Source: Burkholderiales bacterium (lineage in GTDB: Bacteria > Pseudomonadota > Gammaproteobacteria > Burkholderiales > SG8-39). Taken from it: a stretch of DNA of 6,237 bases. Position numbers and translations under genes: made by a program. Position 1 is the first letter of the stretch. The number at the start of each line of letters is the position of its first letter. The notes beneath the pieces are model-generated. The model was not told the origin of the DNA, ran no database searches, and saw only the letters and a list, made by a program, of their open reading frames with translations. Location of the stretch: positions 1-6,237 of the forward strand of contig JADLDQ010000334.1 in assembly GCA_020846575.1 (NCBI GenBank), written 5' to 3'. Of the stretch, positions 6,057 to 6,237 are shown piece after piece.

Positions 6057-6237
6057 ATGGAAACAGTCCAGTTGCACGCGGCGAAGGCGCGGCTTTCCGA
6101 ACTGGTGGATCGCGCGCAAGCGGGCGAGGAAGTGGTCATCTCGCGGCACGGCAAGGCCGTGGCCCGGCTGGTCAGCTACCAGCCCAAGCGGGCCAGACGC
6201 CGGCTGGGCCTGCTGCGCGGCAAGATCAAGTTCCGCA
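6057..6237 (+). CDS. Phd/YefM-type antitoxin, N-terminal 60 residues, cut by window edge
   Basis: The frame from ATG 6057 reads METVQLHAAKARLSELVDRA and continues with GEEVVISRHGKAVARLV. This is the standard N-terminal DNA-binding fold of Phd/YefM antitoxins: a short strand, the AK-x-x-LSELVDR helix, then E-x-V-I-S-R-H-G-K-x-VARL. The ATG is set by the family start and by the operator that ends on the base before it. The basic KRARRRLGLLRGKIKF that follows leads into the toxin-binding tail, most of which lies beyond the window. Phd/YefM antitoxins neutralise either a VapC/PIN or a RelE/Doc-type toxin encoded just downstream. The LGLLRGKIKF tail is the type usually paired with PIN toxins, so a vapC is expected next; that is inference. 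Transcription should come from 6020-6048 with self-repression through 6035-6056. Confidence 0.9.
   Translation, partial: METVQLHAAKARLSELVDRAQAGEEVVISRHGKAVARLVSYQPKRARRRLGLLRGKIKFR

Noticed and set aside
5858..6237. ATG at 5858 with a purine-rich upstream stretch as a real gene containing the receiver relic
   Set aside because: Its first 26 residues match no receiver N-terminus, the phospho-acceptor segment is absent, and after the relic it reads out of frame through the well-supported antitoxin gene.

Overview
The window is GC-rich, coding-dense bacterial DNA with G/C-biased third codon positions. The protein style suggests a proteobacterium, most likely a soil- or water-type betaproteobacterium. 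The features pointing that way are a soluble PAS/GAF kinase with LFNETKEALE-type linkers, a DivK-like receiver, and VapC/Phd toxin-antitoxin pieces. This placement rests on resemblance only; there is no rRNA or marker gene here.

Layout from left to right: (1) 2-100 (+) is the C-terminal tail of a PIN-domain (VapC-type) protein cut by the window edge. (2) 101-159 is a short gap with one GC hairpin and a -10-like hexamer. (3) 160-4920 (+) is a 1586-residue soluble sensor histidine kinase: two PAS domains, six tandem GAF domains, then HisKA and HATPase_c. (4) 4917-5291 (+) is a stand-alone DivK-like receiver overlapping the kinase stop by ATGA. (5) 5305-5961 (-) is a convergent open frame whose conserved part (about 5802-5308) joins a winged-helix fragment to a PIN domain lacking its first catalytic strand. 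It is probably a decayed or chimeric gene. (6) 5803-6019 is patchwork sequence with three short palindromes and a 26-codon relic of a second receiver gene (5936-6013, +). (7) 6020-6056 is a good sigma70-type promoter with a perfect 8-bp inverted repeat over its -10 and start site. (8) From 6057 (+) there is a Phd/YefM-type antitoxin cut by the right edge.

The kinase and receiver form one two-component unit. Many cytosolic inputs on the PAS/GAF stack are expected to control His1369 autophosphorylation, with transfer to Asp54 of the co-translated receiver. The receiver has no output domain, so it must act through protein-protein contacts or pass the phosphate on. The flanks look like a toxin-antitoxin and gene-fragment zone: a PIN tail on the left; a broken PIN, a receiver relic and a fresh-looking antitoxin promoter on the right. 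The least ordinary parts are the wHTH-PIN chimera, the receiver relic ending just before the antitoxin promoter, and the probably leaderless, palindrome-covered antitoxin start. I see no rRNA, tRNA, CRISPR array or insertion sequence.
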